The translations under genes were made by a program, and so were the position numbers. The notes below the pieces were generated by a model, which worked only from the letters and a program-made list of their open reading frames with translations, had not been told where the DNA came from and did no database searches. This document shows, in pieces, positions 32,389 to 40,543 of a stretch of DNA of 64,000 nt (position 1 is its first letter; every line of letters starts with the position of its first letter). The stretch comes from Levilactobacillus hammesii DSM 16381 (GTDB lineage Bacteria > Bacillota > Bacilli > Lactobacillales > Lactobacillaceae), in assembly GCF_001434395.1 (NCBI RefSeq), contig NZ_AZFS01000064.1, positions 157,623-221,622 of the forward strand, given 5' to 3'.

Positions 32389-32507
32389 GTGTAAAAGAGG
32401 GCGGTTAGGTTCTGAGCATTAACGGGACTAAGTGCCCGCCCGGTGGAACCGGGCCGGTGCTTAGGCGTGTTAAGCGCAGGAACCTGCCCGAGAGAACACG
32501 TTTCGAA
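32389..32507 (+). ncRNA. Rod-shaped structured RNA upstream of uspA (Lacto-usp-like)
   Basis: Pairings: GTGT/ACAC, GGGC/GCCC, AGGTTC/GAACCT, GCATTAACG with CGTGTTAAGC, CTAAG/CTTAG and the apical CCCGG.../CCGGG. Unpaired or loosely paired blocks (GGTTAG, GAGCATTAACG, GTTAAGCG, CACGTTTCG) are shared with 16365-16482. The location, same strand and about 220 bases before a universal stress gene, agrees with the described Lacto-usp motif. A terminator at 32564 separates it from the usp gene, so it is more likely an independent RNA than a cis regulator. Confidence 0.65.
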
Positions 32508-32563
32508 GGCCGCTGGTTTTACTAGAGAAAATTCAGCGGCACCCAAAATGACGAAATCAAACC

Positions 32564-32596
32564 AAAAACGCCTTCCAAATTTGGAGGGCGTTTTTT
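32564..32596 (+). terminator. Terminator after the structured RNA
   Basis: AAAACGCCTTCC, loop AAAT, TTGGAGGGCGTTTTTT. It falls between the RNA and the uspA gene. Confidence 0.85.
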
Positions 32597-32728
32597 CATG
32601 GCGAGGCTAGAAAGCCATAACGGTTGAACGGATCCAACCGGTGGGCTACTAGTTAAGCCAAGAAAGTACTTTTTTAATCAGGTATGATACAATAGGGCCG
32701 GATCACCAATCACTGCAGGAGGGGTTTT

Positions 32729-33187
32729 ATGGCAGACGAAAGTAACAATCCACTATTTTTTCGGCGAATTTTAATCACGATCGACGAGGATGATCGGCCG
32801 TCAACGAGCCGCGCATTTCGGTTCGCTATGACGATGGCGCGGGATTACCGGGCCCACCTGGGCATTGCGTCCGTACTGGAAAGTAACGACATCAGTATCT
32901 ATGAATCGTTGATGCCCGATAAGCTCAACGAGAAGCGAGATGAGCTAAAGGCGATCGTCAAGGGCTATGCCGACCAAGCCACCGCGTTTGGTGTCGAGGA
33001 CGTGCGGTCCATCGTGGCCGAGGATGGCGACGTCGATGACGTGGTTCTTCAAAAGATTATTCCGGAATTCAAACCGGATCTCGTCGTCTGTGGGGCGGAC
33101 GTTGACTTCGCTAGTCACGGGCATCCGGGTGCGATTGGCCTGCGATTGGCCAAGAAATCCGACGTTTCAGTTATCGTAATTCGCTAA
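32729..33187 (+). CDS. Universal stress protein, UspA family
   Basis: A 152-aa cytoplasmic stress protein with one Usp domain. It opens FRRILITIDEDDRPSTSRAFRFA and the C-terminal part has DLVVCGADVD and IGLRLAKKSDVSVIVIR. The ATP-binding G-2x-G-9x-G(S/T) motif is not clean, so nucleotide binding is uncertain. RBS GGAGGGG precedes the ATG. It is bracketed by terminators at 32564 and 33195. Confidence 0.88.
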   Translation: MADESNNPLFFRRILITIDEDDRPSTSRAFRFAMTMARDYRAHLGIASVLESNDISIYESLMPDKLNEKRDELKAIVKGYADQATAFGVEDVRSIVAEDGDVDDVVLQKIIPEFKPDLVVCGADVDFASHGHPGAIGLRLAKKSDVSVIVIR

Positions 33188-33194
33188 ATTAACC

Positions 33195-33234
33195 ATGGTT
33201 CACCGCATAGTTTAAAGCGGTGAACCATTTTATT
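33195..33234 (+). terminator. Terminator of the usp gene
   Basis: ATGGTTCACCGC pairs with GCGGTGAACCAT, followed by TTTATTTT. Confidence 0.88.
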
Positions 33235-33240
33235 TTGGTG

Positions 33241-33270
33241 TATAATAGATTTAAATTTGAAACGCTTTCA
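33241..33270 (+). promoter_or_regulatory. Promoter -10 with overlapping cre site
   Basis: TATAAT at 33241-33246 is followed at 33257-33270 by TTGAAACGCTTTCA, 12 of 14 matches to the CcpA site, located at the expected transcription start of the beta-PGM-like gene. This would give carbon catabolite repression. Confidence 0.55.
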
Positions 33271-33286
33271 TAAGGGGGAGAGGAAA

Positions 33287-33964
33287 ATGCAACCACGTCA
33301 TCTTCGTGGCTTCCTGTTTGACCTCCACGGGGTGTTGGCAGATTCTTGGCAGTACCATTTGGCTTCTTGGCAAACGGTTGCACAAGAACTCCAGATTCCG
33401 TGGACCGATCAACTGGCGGCTACTTTACCGGGAATGAGTCGCGCGGATTCTCTGCAAGCCATACTGGCCTCTGTGGGACGTCAGAGCGACTTTACGCCAG
33501 CACAGAAGCAACGGCTCACGGATCACGAGAACGCGTTGTATCGCCAGTATGTGGCGTCTCTGACCCCGGCTAATCGCTTACCGGGGGTCACGGCTTTTCT
33601 GGACGAGCTGGTTGCGGCTGGGTATCCCATGGCCTTGGCTTCAGCCTCGACCAATGCCCCCGCAGAGATTGCCCACCTGGGTCTCGATCGGTATTTTCCA
33701 CAGATTGTGCCGGCGGGAAGCCTCAAGGCCAGCAAGCCAGCACCCGATGTGTACCTGGCCGCGGCCGCGCTGATTCATCAGCACCCCGAGGACTGTGTGG
33801 CCTTTGAGGACACCACTACCGGTGTACGTGCGGCTAAGACGGCGGGGTGCTTTACGATTGGGATCAACGCGCAGCCACTGCCACGTGCGGATGCCAGGTT
33901 AGCCAGTACCCGTGACCTTAGTCTGTCAGCCGTGCAGCGGGCACTCGGTCAGCTAAACGTTTGA
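33287..33964 (+). CDS. HAD hydrolase, beta-phosphoglucomutase-like, with DxH in motif I
   Basis: A 225-aa protein of the beta-PGM subfamily, whose usual members interconvert beta-glucose 1- and 6-phosphate in maltose and trehalose use. Family marks are the cap domain start (DSWQYHLASWQTVAQEL), PGMSRADSLQAIL, ASASTNAP (motif II), KASKPAPDVYLAAA (motif III Lys) and AFEDTTTGVRAAKTAG (motif IV). In motif I the nucleophile Asp12 is present, but the second Asp, the general acid/base, is His14 (FDLHGVLAD). This should impair normal mutase chemistry or change the reaction. The start follows GGGGGAGAGGA. A cre site supports a sugar-related role. Its 3' end overlaps the convergent DUF488 gene by 47 bases. 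Confidence 0.82.
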   Translation: MQPRHLRGFLFDLHGVLADSWQYHLASWQTVAQELQIPWTDQLAATLPGMSRADSLQAILASVGRQSDFTPAQKQRLTDHENALYRQYVASLTPANRLPGVTAFLDELVAAGYPMALASASTNAPAEIAHLGLDRYFPQIVPAGSLKASKPAPDVYLAAAALIHQHPEDCVAFEDTTTGVRAAKTAGCFTIGINAQPLPRADARLASTRDLSLSAVQRALGQLNV

Positions 33965-34310
33965 GTAAAAAGGCTTTTAAAACCACCGCTTGGTTGTGCT
34001 CCTGATCCTTGGCGCCGTATAATAAGATCACGTCTTGGGTATTGAGCTGTTCAGCAACCAAGTCCAAAAAGGCGGGTAACGCTGCGTTAGCTTCAAGCTC
34101 GGCAACGTAGCGTTTTTTGAATTCTGGAAACTTTTCCGGCTCGTGATTGAACCACTTCCGGAGCTCGGTTGTCGGGCCCATTTCCTTTTCCCAGGACGCC
34201 AGTTGCGCGTTAACCTTGGAAATTCCGCGTGGCCACAGCCGGTCGACGAGCACCCGGTAACCGTCCAAATCGGCGGGTTTTGTATAGATACGTTCACATT
34301 TTATTGCCAT
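33918..34310 (-). CDS. DUF488 family protein
   Basis: A 130-aa member of the DUF488 family, soluble and of unknown role. The N-terminal YRVLVDRLWPRGISK and the segment LRKWFNHEPEKFPEFKKRYVAEL are diagnostic, followed by VILLYGAKDQEHNQAVVL. It converges with the beta-PGM-like gene and shares 47 bases of 3' coding sequence with it. Confidence 0.88.
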   Translation of the reverse strand: MAIKCERIYTKPADLDGYRVLVDRLWPRGISKVNAQLASWEKEMGPTTELRKWFNHEPEKFPEFKKRYVAELEANAALPAFLDLVAEQLNTQDVILLYGAKDQEHNQAVVLKAFLLKRLADRVPAARLTD

Positions 34311-34362
34311 AAGGTATCATCTCCATGGCTTCATTCTAACATAGTGAAATTGAAGGAGAGAT

Positions 34363-34992
34363 TTGATGTCAGACGCTTTAGCGGATTTTTTTACGGGACG
34401 CCCCACGCCCCAGATTGCCCAGGATCTATTGGGACACGAATTGGTTTATCAAACGCCAGCCGGCACCATGAGTGGCTGGATCGTGGAGACCGAGGCTTAC
34501 CTGGGTGAACAGGATACGGCGGCCCATGCCTTTAACGGTCGCTACACGGCTGCCAATGCGGCGTTGTACGATGCACCGGGGACCATTTACATCTATATCC
34601 TGCGGGGCTATTACATGTTTGATGTGGCCACCCAGGCGGCGGGAACACCCCAAGGAATCCTGGTTCGCGGTATCGAACCGCACCGGGGGCTTGACCTGAT
34701 GCAACGGAATCGGGACAAGCCGGTACCGGATGTGACCAATGGCCCCGGTAAGCTAATGGCGGCGTTGGGCATTCAGTCGAAGGACCTGAACCGGACCCTG
34801 TTGGGCGCGCAAAATTTGACGATTACGCCGACAGCTACGCGCCAACCCAAGGAAGTTGCGGCCACATCCCGGGTCGGCGTCTCGGCGGGGAGCTGGCAGG
34901 ATCGGCCACTACGGTTTACCGTGGCAGGCAACCCCTTTGTCTCCGGCAGCCGTAAGCGTGACTGGGATCGAGAGACCCACGGCTGGGCCTGA
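34363..34992 (+). CDS. DNA-3-methyladenine glycosylase, alkyladenine (AAG/MPG) type
   Basis: A 209-aa monofunctional glycosylase that excises alkylated purines. AAG marks: TPAGTMSGWIVETEAYLGEQDTAAHAFNGR (catalytic Glu in VETEAY), YVYI-like strand IYIYILRGYYMFDVAT, GILVRGIEP, and NGPGKLMAALGI. It is unrelated in fold to the Tag protein at 7702, so the window encodes both classes of 3-methyladenine glycosylase. RBS GGAGAG precedes the ATG. Confidence 0.92.
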   Translation: MMSDALADFFTGRPTPQIAQDLLGHELVYQTPAGTMSGWIVETEAYLGEQDTAAHAFNGRYTAANAALYDAPGTIYIYILRGYYMFDVATQAAGTPQGILVRGIEPHRGLDLMQRNRDKPVPDVTNGPGKLMAALGIQSKDLNRTLLGAQNLTITPTATRQPKEVAATSRVGVSAGSWQDRPLRFTVAGNPFVSGSRKRDWDRETHGWA

Positions 34993-35053
34993 TGACCGTG
35001 AAGATAAAAATTTTGGGGGGGCGTGTCCCGGCCGCCTTTAAATAAACAACCTG

Positions 35054-35110
35054 AATAAAAAATCCGCACCAAACCAGACGATAGATCATCTAGTTTGGTG
35101 CGGATTTTGA
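35054..35110. terminator. Bidirectional terminator
   Basis: AAAATCCGCACCAAAC pairs with GTTTGGTGCGGATTTT between convergent genes. Confidence 0.9.
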
Positions 35111-35122
35111 TTTGCTATAACC

Positions 35123-35842
35123 TTAGTAAGGTTTAACCCCGAAGTGCACGGCGGCCGCGCCCAGATTAAAGACGTGGTAATGAACGCGTGTCAGTCCGGC
35201 TGCCGTAAACATCGTGGCGAGTTGCGTGACCGAGACGAAGTTGTGCGTCGACCGTTGGAGGTAGTTGTAGGCCTGATAGTGGTGGGCAACGAGACTCCCC
35301 ATCAAGGGAACCACGTGGCCAAAGTAGACCTGCCAGCCCGCATGAATCACGGGATTGGTGGGTTGCGAGGTTTCCAGGCAGACCACCTGACCGCCGGGCT
35401 TGACCACGCGGGCCATTTCCCGGAGAACCTGGTTGGCATCCGGGACGTTGCGCAGGCCAAAGCCGATCGTCACGACATTAAAACTGTTGTCGGGGTAGGG
35501 CAACTGCATGGCATCGCCCTCGCGCAGGGTAATCCGATCGGTAAGCTTGGCGGCGCGAACCTTCTGCTCGGCCTCGCGAATCATCACGGGACTAAAGTCC
35601 AAGCCGACCACGCGACCAGCCGGACCGACCGCCTGCGCCAACGCCAAGGTCCAGTCTCCCGTGCCACAGCACAGATCTAATGCAAAGTCGCCGGGTTTGA
35701 CCGCCATTTCGGTCATGACGTGCTTACGCCACAGGCGATGGGTGCCCAGGCTAATGACGCTGTTCATCTGATCGTATTGCGGGGCAATCTTATCAAAAAT
35801 GTTTTGGACAGCCGGTTCCGGCGTGTGATTGGTTAGTGCCAT
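35123..35842 (-). CDS. menG: Demethylmenaquinone methyltransferase (UbiE/MenG)
   Basis: A 239-aa SAM-dependent methyltransferase that makes menaquinone from demethylmenaquinone. The signatures FDKIAPQYDQMNSVISLGTHRLWRK and DLCCGTGDWTLALA (SAM site, about residues 56-69), then ITIGFGLRNV-type segment VVTIGFGLRNVPD, are characteristic. No other men genes are in the window, so either the pathway lies elsewhere or the enzyme acts on scavenged quinones. The gene ends 18 bases upstream of map on the same strand. Confidence 0.93.
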   Translation of the reverse strand: MALTNHTPEPAVQNIFDKIAPQYDQMNSVISLGTHRLWRKHVMTEMAVKPGDFALDLCCGTGDWTLALAQAVGPAGRVVGLDFSPVMIREAEQKVRAAKLTDRITLREGDAMQLPYPDNSFNVVTIGFGLRNVPDANQVLREMARVVKPGGQVVCLETSQPTNPVIHAGWQVYFGHVVPLMGSLVAHHYQAYNYLQRSTHNFVSVTQLATMFTAAGLTRVHYHVFNLGAAAVHFGVKPY

Positions 35843-35860
35843 GCAGGGGCGCCTCCTTGA

Positions 35861-36655
35861 TTAAAGTCGGTACTTTTCGTCGATCTCGTCGTCTTGGGAC
35901 GTCAAGATCTTAGGGCCATCATCGGTGATGACCAGGGTGTGTTCGTATTGAGCGGACAGAGAACCGTCGGCGGTCACGTAGTATTCCCATGACTTGTCGG
36001 CCGTTTCCCGTGAAGCAATCTCCCAAGTCCCCAGGTTAATCATGGGTTCAATGGTAATCGTCATGCCGGCGCGTAAACGCAGACCCTTGCCGGCTTCACC
36101 GTAGTTCGGCACGTTAGGTTGTTCATGCATGGTGGGTTGAATACCGTGGCCAATCAGCTCACGGACATCACCCATGTGTTCTTGACCCTCGGTGTAGGCT
36201 TGGATGGCGTGACCAATGTCACCGATCCGGTTGCCGACAACGGCTTGGTCGATCCCCAAGTAGAGGGACTTCTTGGTGACATCCATGAGGTGTTGGGCTT
36301 CAGGACTGATCTTGCCAACCGCGTAGGTCCAGCAAGAGTCACTTTCAAAGCCGTCCAGGTTAACGGTCATGTCAACCGCCACGATGTCGCCTTCCTTTAA
36401 CAGCAGTTCCTTACGGGGAATGGCGTGGGCCACTTCGTCGTTGACGCTGACGCAGGTGGCATACTTGTAGCCTTCAAAACCCTTTTCGGAAGGGGTGGCA
36501 CCGTGTTCTTCGATGTACTTGTTGGCAAACCGTTCGATCTCCCAGCTAGAGATTCCTGGCTTAATAATGTCGCGCAGGCCCTTGTGCACACCGGCCAGAA
36601 CGGCACCGGATTCGGCCATCTTTTTAATTTCACGATCTGATTTAATGGTTATCAA
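35861..36655 (-). CDS. map: Methionine aminopeptidase, type I
   Basis: A 264-aa metalloprotease that removes the initiator Met. Metal ligands sit in VAVDMTVNLDGFESDSCWTY (two Asp), GHGIQPTMHEQPNVPNYG (His, substrate His) and TITIEPMINLGTW (Glu), with a final Glu in QYEHTLVIT. It starts at TTG 36655 with GAGGAGGTA upstream. The C-terminal tail KILTSQDDEIDEKYRL is slightly longer than in E. coli Map. Confidence 0.94.
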   Translation of the reverse strand: MITIKSDREIKKMAESGAVLAGVHKGLRDIIKPGISSWEIERFANKYIEEHGATPSEKGFEGYKYATCVSVNDEVAHAIPRKELLLKEGDIVAVDMTVNLDGFESDSCWTYAVGKISPEAQHLMDVTKKSLYLGIDQAVVGNRIGDIGHAIQAYTEGQEHMGDVRELIGHGIQPTMHEQPNVPNYGEAGKGLRLRAGMTITIEPMINLGTWEIASRETADKSWEYYVTADGSLSAQYEHTLVITDDGPKILTSQDDEIDEKYRL

Positions 36656-36755
36656 CGTGTTACCTCCTCAAAATTTCGTACACTACTAATCTACACCTAA
36701 TTTAACGTTTAGGCGAACCCGTGACTCGAAAAGTCCGGGCACCGCGTTAGCCGGA

Positions 36756-36929
36756 TTAGCGGCTGTGAGTCTTCTTGAAAAAATGGGTCTTAATGAAGCC
36801 GACCGTGGTTAAAAGGAGAATCAGCAACAGCGTTGTTCTAAAGTCTGTGATCAAGCTAAAGATTAGGAAGACTAACAAGCTAAAGATGATGAGTAAGACC
36901 AGACTTTCTATAACGATCCGACTGTTCAT
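36756..36929 (-). CDS. Small membrane protein, hypothetical (57 aa)
   Basis: Two hydrophobic helices (IESLVLLIIFSLLVFLIFSL and TTLLLILLLTTVGFI) separated by a short polar turn, ending in a basic tail (KTHFFKKTHSR). ATG 36929 follows GAGGTCATC. I do not recognise it. A longer upstream frame to 36989 has no Shine-Dalgarno. Confidence 0.6.
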   Translation of the reverse strand: MNSRIVIESLVLLIIFSLLVFLIFSLITDFRTTLLLILLLTTVGFIKTHFFKKTHSR

Positions 36930-37050
36930 GATGACCTCCTCGTTGTGACCAACACGGCGGCACAAACGCGCCTGAGGCCGGGGCCCCAAACGCGTTGGAC
37001 GTTGCTGATACCGGTTGGTTTGATTAGTGTCGATGGGGGACGATTCCCCA

Positions 37051-37227
37051 CTACTCGGCCGTTAAGCGGTTAATGGTCCCGTTGTCGATTTGTTCCAGAA
37101 TGCGTTTTGCTTCAGTGATGCGGGCGTCACACAAGAACTTCATTGCATTGTCCTTTTCGTCTTTGGCCCGGTTCATTTGTTCCGTTAAGAAATTAATCTC
37201 GTCGTGTAAGTATGCCACTAAATCCAT
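37051..37227 (-). CDS. Small coiled-coil protein (58 aa)
   Basis: The ORF starts ATG at 37227 with GAGGG seven bases upstream and ends TAG at 37051. The sequence is helical and charged (MDLVAYLHDEINFLTEQMNR and later ARITEAKRILEQIDNG) and looks like a short coiled coil. No family recognised. It lies about 120 bases upstream of the small membrane protein on the same strand and may be co-transcribed. Confidence 0.6.
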   Translation of the reverse strand: MDLVAYLHDEINFLTEQMNRAKDEKDNAMKFLCDARITEAKRILEQIDNGTINRLTAE

Positions 37228-37428
37228 ATTTTACCCTCATTCCTTGCGTAGTCCGCGACGGCTGAATGGATCAGCCCTTAGTTAGTTTCATTGTACCAAA
37301 GATTAGGGGATAAGTAACTTGATTGCGTAGGGAGATAGCGGGTCACGTTGGTTTACAGTTGCGCGGAAAAGGACTAGGATAAAAGTCAGTTGATAATGTT
37401 TCTAAAGTAGGTATGAGGGAGGAATTAC

Positions 37429-38844
37429 ATGGCACAACCCATTGATTTACAGGGGCGTTCCTACAATCACTTGGCGTTTATCTGGACACTACTGGCGGGG
37501 ACCTTTACGATGTCCATCAGTCAATCGTCACTATCTACGGCGTATCCGACGCTGATGCGGTACTTCGGGGTGCCGGCGTCGACGGTGCAGTGGTTGACGA
37601 CCGGTTTTATGCTGGTGATGGTGGTGATGATGCCCGTCAGCCCCTGGCTGTTAAATAACATTCGCTTTCCGGTTCTATTTGTCAGTGTCTTAGCCTTATT
37701 CGATATCGGGACCTTTATTATTTACTTGGCCCCGAGCTTCGGTCTGATGATGTTGGGACGGGTGATGGAGGCCATGGCGGTCGGCATCATGTTTCCATCC
37801 TATCAAACGGTGATGCTGCGGATTACCCCGGAGAAACAGCGGGGCGGCGTCATGGGGATGGCCGGCCTCGTCATGGGGTCTGCGTTAGCCGTGGGACCGA
37901 TTATTTCTGGAATTGTGCTCCGTTACACCACGTGGCAGGGATTATTCGTCGTCTTCATGGTCGTGATTACGATTGTTTTCTTAGTCGCGTTGAAGACCAT
38001 TAAAGATGTGATGCCACAACACGAATCCCACCTAGATTACTGGTCCGTCATCAGTAGTGTGGGGTTCATTGGGATCCTGTACGTGGTCAACCAGATTGGC
38101 AAGGTTAACGTCAACTGGGGCTGGATGACCGGTTTACTGATTGTCAGCTTGTTGGCCGTCGCCTTCTTTGTTTGGCGGCAATTTCAGACCACGACCCCGT
38201 TGCTCGATTTGCGGGTGCTCAAGACGTTCAACTTTGACTTGGCGGTGTTATTGACGGGAACGTCTTACATTGCCTTGATTGTGGTGACGATTATTTTTCC
38301 ACTCTATTACCAGGAAGTCCTGGGCATGTCACCATTTGCCTCAGGGATGGCGCTGGTTCCCGGCGCGGTGGTCCTGAGTTTACTCAATCCGTTGACCGGT
38401 AAATTGGCCGATCACATTGGGTTTAAGGCAACCATGCTGACGGGGATGTCGATGATTGTCTTGGGCTGGTTATGGTTGACGCTGGTATCCGGTCGGCAAT
38501 CGTTAATCGCCATGATTCTGATCGCCACGTTGATTGAGGGGGGCAACGCCTTTGTCATGATGCCAGCGGTTACGCTGGGGGCCAACTCCCTGCCGGATCA
38601 GTTGATTTCCCACGGGACAGCGGTGATCACGACCGTCCGGCAGATTCTCGGCTCAACCGGGGTCGCCGTGGCCACTTTGATTTTGGCGATGGTAACGGCC
38701 AGCCATATCAAAGTCACGACACATCTGGCAGCCACGATGAGCGGGTACCACGCGGTGTTCTTAACCTTCTTGATTGTCGCCGTGGTGGGCTGGATCTTCG
38801 CCGCGATATTGCGTGACGGTCGGAAGACGAAGGCAGCGGCTTAA
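37429..38844 (+). CDS. MFS multidrug transporter, DHA2 family
   Basis: A 471-aa proton-driven exporter with 14 predicted helices. Family marks are TVQWLTTGFMLVMVVMMPVSPWL, LGRVMEAMAVGIMFPSYQTVML (motif A/C region), GLVMGSALAVGPIISGIVLRYTTWQGLF (antiporter motif C) and LVPGAVVLSLLNPLTGKLADHIG. Substrate unknown; LmrB/EmrB-like drug resistance proteins are the nearest type. RBS GGGAGGA. No dedicated regulator adjoins. Confidence 0.9.
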   Translation: MAQPIDLQGRSYNHLAFIWTLLAGTFTMSISQSSLSTAYPTLMRYFGVPASTVQWLTTGFMLVMVVMMPVSPWLLNNIRFPVLFVSVLALFDIGTFIIYLAPSFGLMMLGRVMEAMAVGIMFPSYQTVMLRITPEKQRGGVMGMAGLVMGSALAVGPIISGIVLRYTTWQGLFVVFMVVITIVFLVALKTIKDVMPQHESHLDYWSVISSVGFIGILYVVNQIGKVNVNWGWMTGLLIVSLLAVAFFVWRQFQTTTPLLDLRVLKTFNFDLAVLLTGTSYIALIVVTIIFPLYYQEVLGMSPFASGMALVPGAVVLSLLNPLTGKLADHIGFKATMLTGMSMIVLGWLWLTLVSGRQSLIAMILIATLIEGGNAFVMMPAVTLGANSLPDQLISHGTAVITTVRQILGSTGVAVATLILAMVTASHIKVTTHLAATMSGYHAVFLTFLIVAVVGWIFAAILRDGRKTKAAA

Positions 38845-38867
38845 GCGTGATAAAATAAGTGTTATAA

Positions 38868-38898
38868 AGTCCATTCGTTAGCGCGGATGGGCTTTTTG
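38868..38898 (+). terminator. Terminator
   Basis: AAGTCCATTCG pairs with CGGATGGGCTT, then TTT. Confidence 0.75.
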
Positions 38899-38997
38899 TT
38901 AAAGGAAAACCTAATATTTTGACGACTGAATGGTTTATCCCTTTGTGGGGATTATAATAATAAAAATTAGTAAATGCAGGGGACAGGAAAAAAGTTG

Positions 38998-39804
38998 ATG
39001 AGAAATCGAATGGTTTTGGGAACGATAGTAGTGCTGTCTTTAACGCTGGTGGCATGTGCTCGTGATTCTACCAATGAACAGCGAGGGGATATTGCCTTTG
39101 GTCAAATGGGGAAAACGGCGAGGACACAGGTTTGGTACATTGCCAAAAGTCAGAATGAGCCTAGTTTAAAGATGCCGTTGAAGTCGATCGTGATTACGCA
39201 AAATGGCAAGGCCACCGCCTTTCAGGTGCCCAGTTCGTTTACGTTAGGGGACGCAGCGCGGTTGTCCATTCAACAATTAAAACAAAAGGGAATGGCGCTT
39301 TCAAAACAAGCCTTCACCCACAAACGACAAGCCTTAATGACGGACACCAAAGAAAAATTGTCCGTGGAAAAAGAAAACTTAAAAAAGGATCAAAAGGCGA
39401 CAGTTGTTAGTTTTGCGGCAGTGAAATCCGATAGGCGAATTGTGGCTGGCTATCAGGGCTTGCGGTCGCGTATTGAAAATGCGAAGTTTAAGCAGCCAAG
39501 GCCACTGCCATTTTCGGTGGATTTAGAGAAAAAGAACGGTCATGTCACCCAAGAAATGCTGAACGTTGACACCTATGACTTTGAGAAGTCATATCGCGAT
39601 ACCAGTAGTCAATCGGTCAACTATCGAAGAATAAGCCATCAGGTCTTTGCATCCCCCTATACGGGTATCTCCGCCAAGTCAGTGAAATTGGGGAACCACT
39701 ATTTTGGTTACTACCGACATGCTGGTCGTCACCCGGCGTATGCACTGACCAAAGTCGTTAGCCAGAAGGCGAATGTCAAGTTTGATGCAGCGTCGATCAA
39801 ATGA
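38998..39804 (+). CDS. Lipoprotein of unknown function (268 aa)
   Basis: The signal peptide (MRNRMVLGTIVVLSLTLVAC) ends in a lipobox with Cys at residue 20. The mature part is basic and soluble, with a Lys-rich helical centre (VEKENLKKDQKATVV) and no motif I recognise. ATG 38998 or the TTG just before it can serve as start, after GGAAAAAAG. Similar lipoproteins in lactobacilli are uncharacterised. It lies just before a mobile-element region and its AT content is a little higher than its neighbours. Confidence 0.7.
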   Translation: MRNRMVLGTIVVLSLTLVACARDSTNEQRGDIAFGQMGKTARTQVWYIAKSQNEPSLKMPLKSIVITQNGKATAFQVPSSFTLGDAARLSIQQLKQKGMALSKQAFTHKRQALMTDTKEKLSVEKENLKKDQKATVVSFAAVKSDRRIVAGYQGLRSRIENAKFKQPRPLPFSVDLEKKNGHVTQEMLNVDTYDFEKSYRDTSSQSVNYRRISHQVFASPYTGISAKSVKLGNHYFGYYRHAGRHPAYALTKVVSQKANVKFDAASIK

Positions 39805-39909
39805 TTGCTAAAGATTAGTTGGTTTTTTGGCTAACTAATGACTGAAAGTTTTAAAGTACCAGGTATGCCTATTCTAGCAATACCGGTCGGCCTGAAATTG
39901 GACAACCTA

Positions 39910-39988
39910 GTGGTCCCTTCGCCTTACCGGGTGGCCCAAATAAACTGGAACGCGGCGGGCGGACGCTCAGAGCCAAGTCTATAGGTGG
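39910..39988 (+). repeat. Truncated family A repeat
   Basis: CGCCTTACCGGGTGGCCCAAATAAACTGGAACGCGG-type sequence through CGGACGCTCAGAGCCAA matches the first 75 bases of the copy at 41877, with only a few differences, then stops. The break lies just outside the IS200/IS605-like element and may mark its insertion or a later deletion. Confidence 0.65.
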
Positions 39989-40028
39989 CGTCAGTTGAGA
40001 GAACTCGGTATTGCAATGCCGAGATGAA

Positions 40029-40453
40029 TCAACGTCTTGGACGACCACCATTGTATTGATCTAACTGTGAATCAATGTACTGTGTCACAATTTCTTTTGA
40101 AACATTACCTAAGGTGCTCATGAAAAAACTGGGCGACCACAAGTGCCCCCCCCCCACAGTTGCCGTTTCGTTTCAGGGAATTGCTTAAACTATTGCTTGG
40201 CTGACCCACCTTTGAAGGCTTTTACAATTGAAGAGGGCGCGTATTTAGGCGCAAAACTAACAATCATGTACACGTGGTCAGGCATAACTTCTAAGCTAAA
40301 AATTTCAATGGCATGTCGGCTGGCAATTTCACTGAGAATATTTTTCAAGGCCGAACACTTTTCAGGGGACGTAAAGACCGGTTTACGGTACTTTGTCACC
40401 CAAACCAAGTGAAAGCTAAAATCATAGACGTTAGTTCGTTCATATTTAATCAT
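40029..40453 (-). pseudogene. tnpA: IS200/IS605 transposase TnpA, broken
   Basis: TnpA is the Y1 HUH transposase that cuts and joins single-stranded ends. The first 87 residues are intact and include HLVWVTKYRKPVF and the metal-binding HUH-type segment MPDHVYMIVSF. After KGGSAKQ an in-frame TAG replaces a coding triplet. Continuing in frame gives FKQFPETKRQLW, then a run of ten G (minus strand; C-run at 40146-40155), where about eight are expected, shifting the frame. Beyond it, another frame resumes HLWSPSFFMSTLGNVSKEIV to the TGA at 40029. The catalytic Tyr (in TQYIDSQ) is therefore cut off. The gene carries two independent lesions. Confidence 0.9.
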
Positions 40454-40543
40454 ATGTGTATCCTTTTATAAGTTATTTTGTAAGTGACTACGAGACGTAT
40501 AGCATAACATCTGTGATATGCTCTTTGTAAAGAAGGTGAACGG

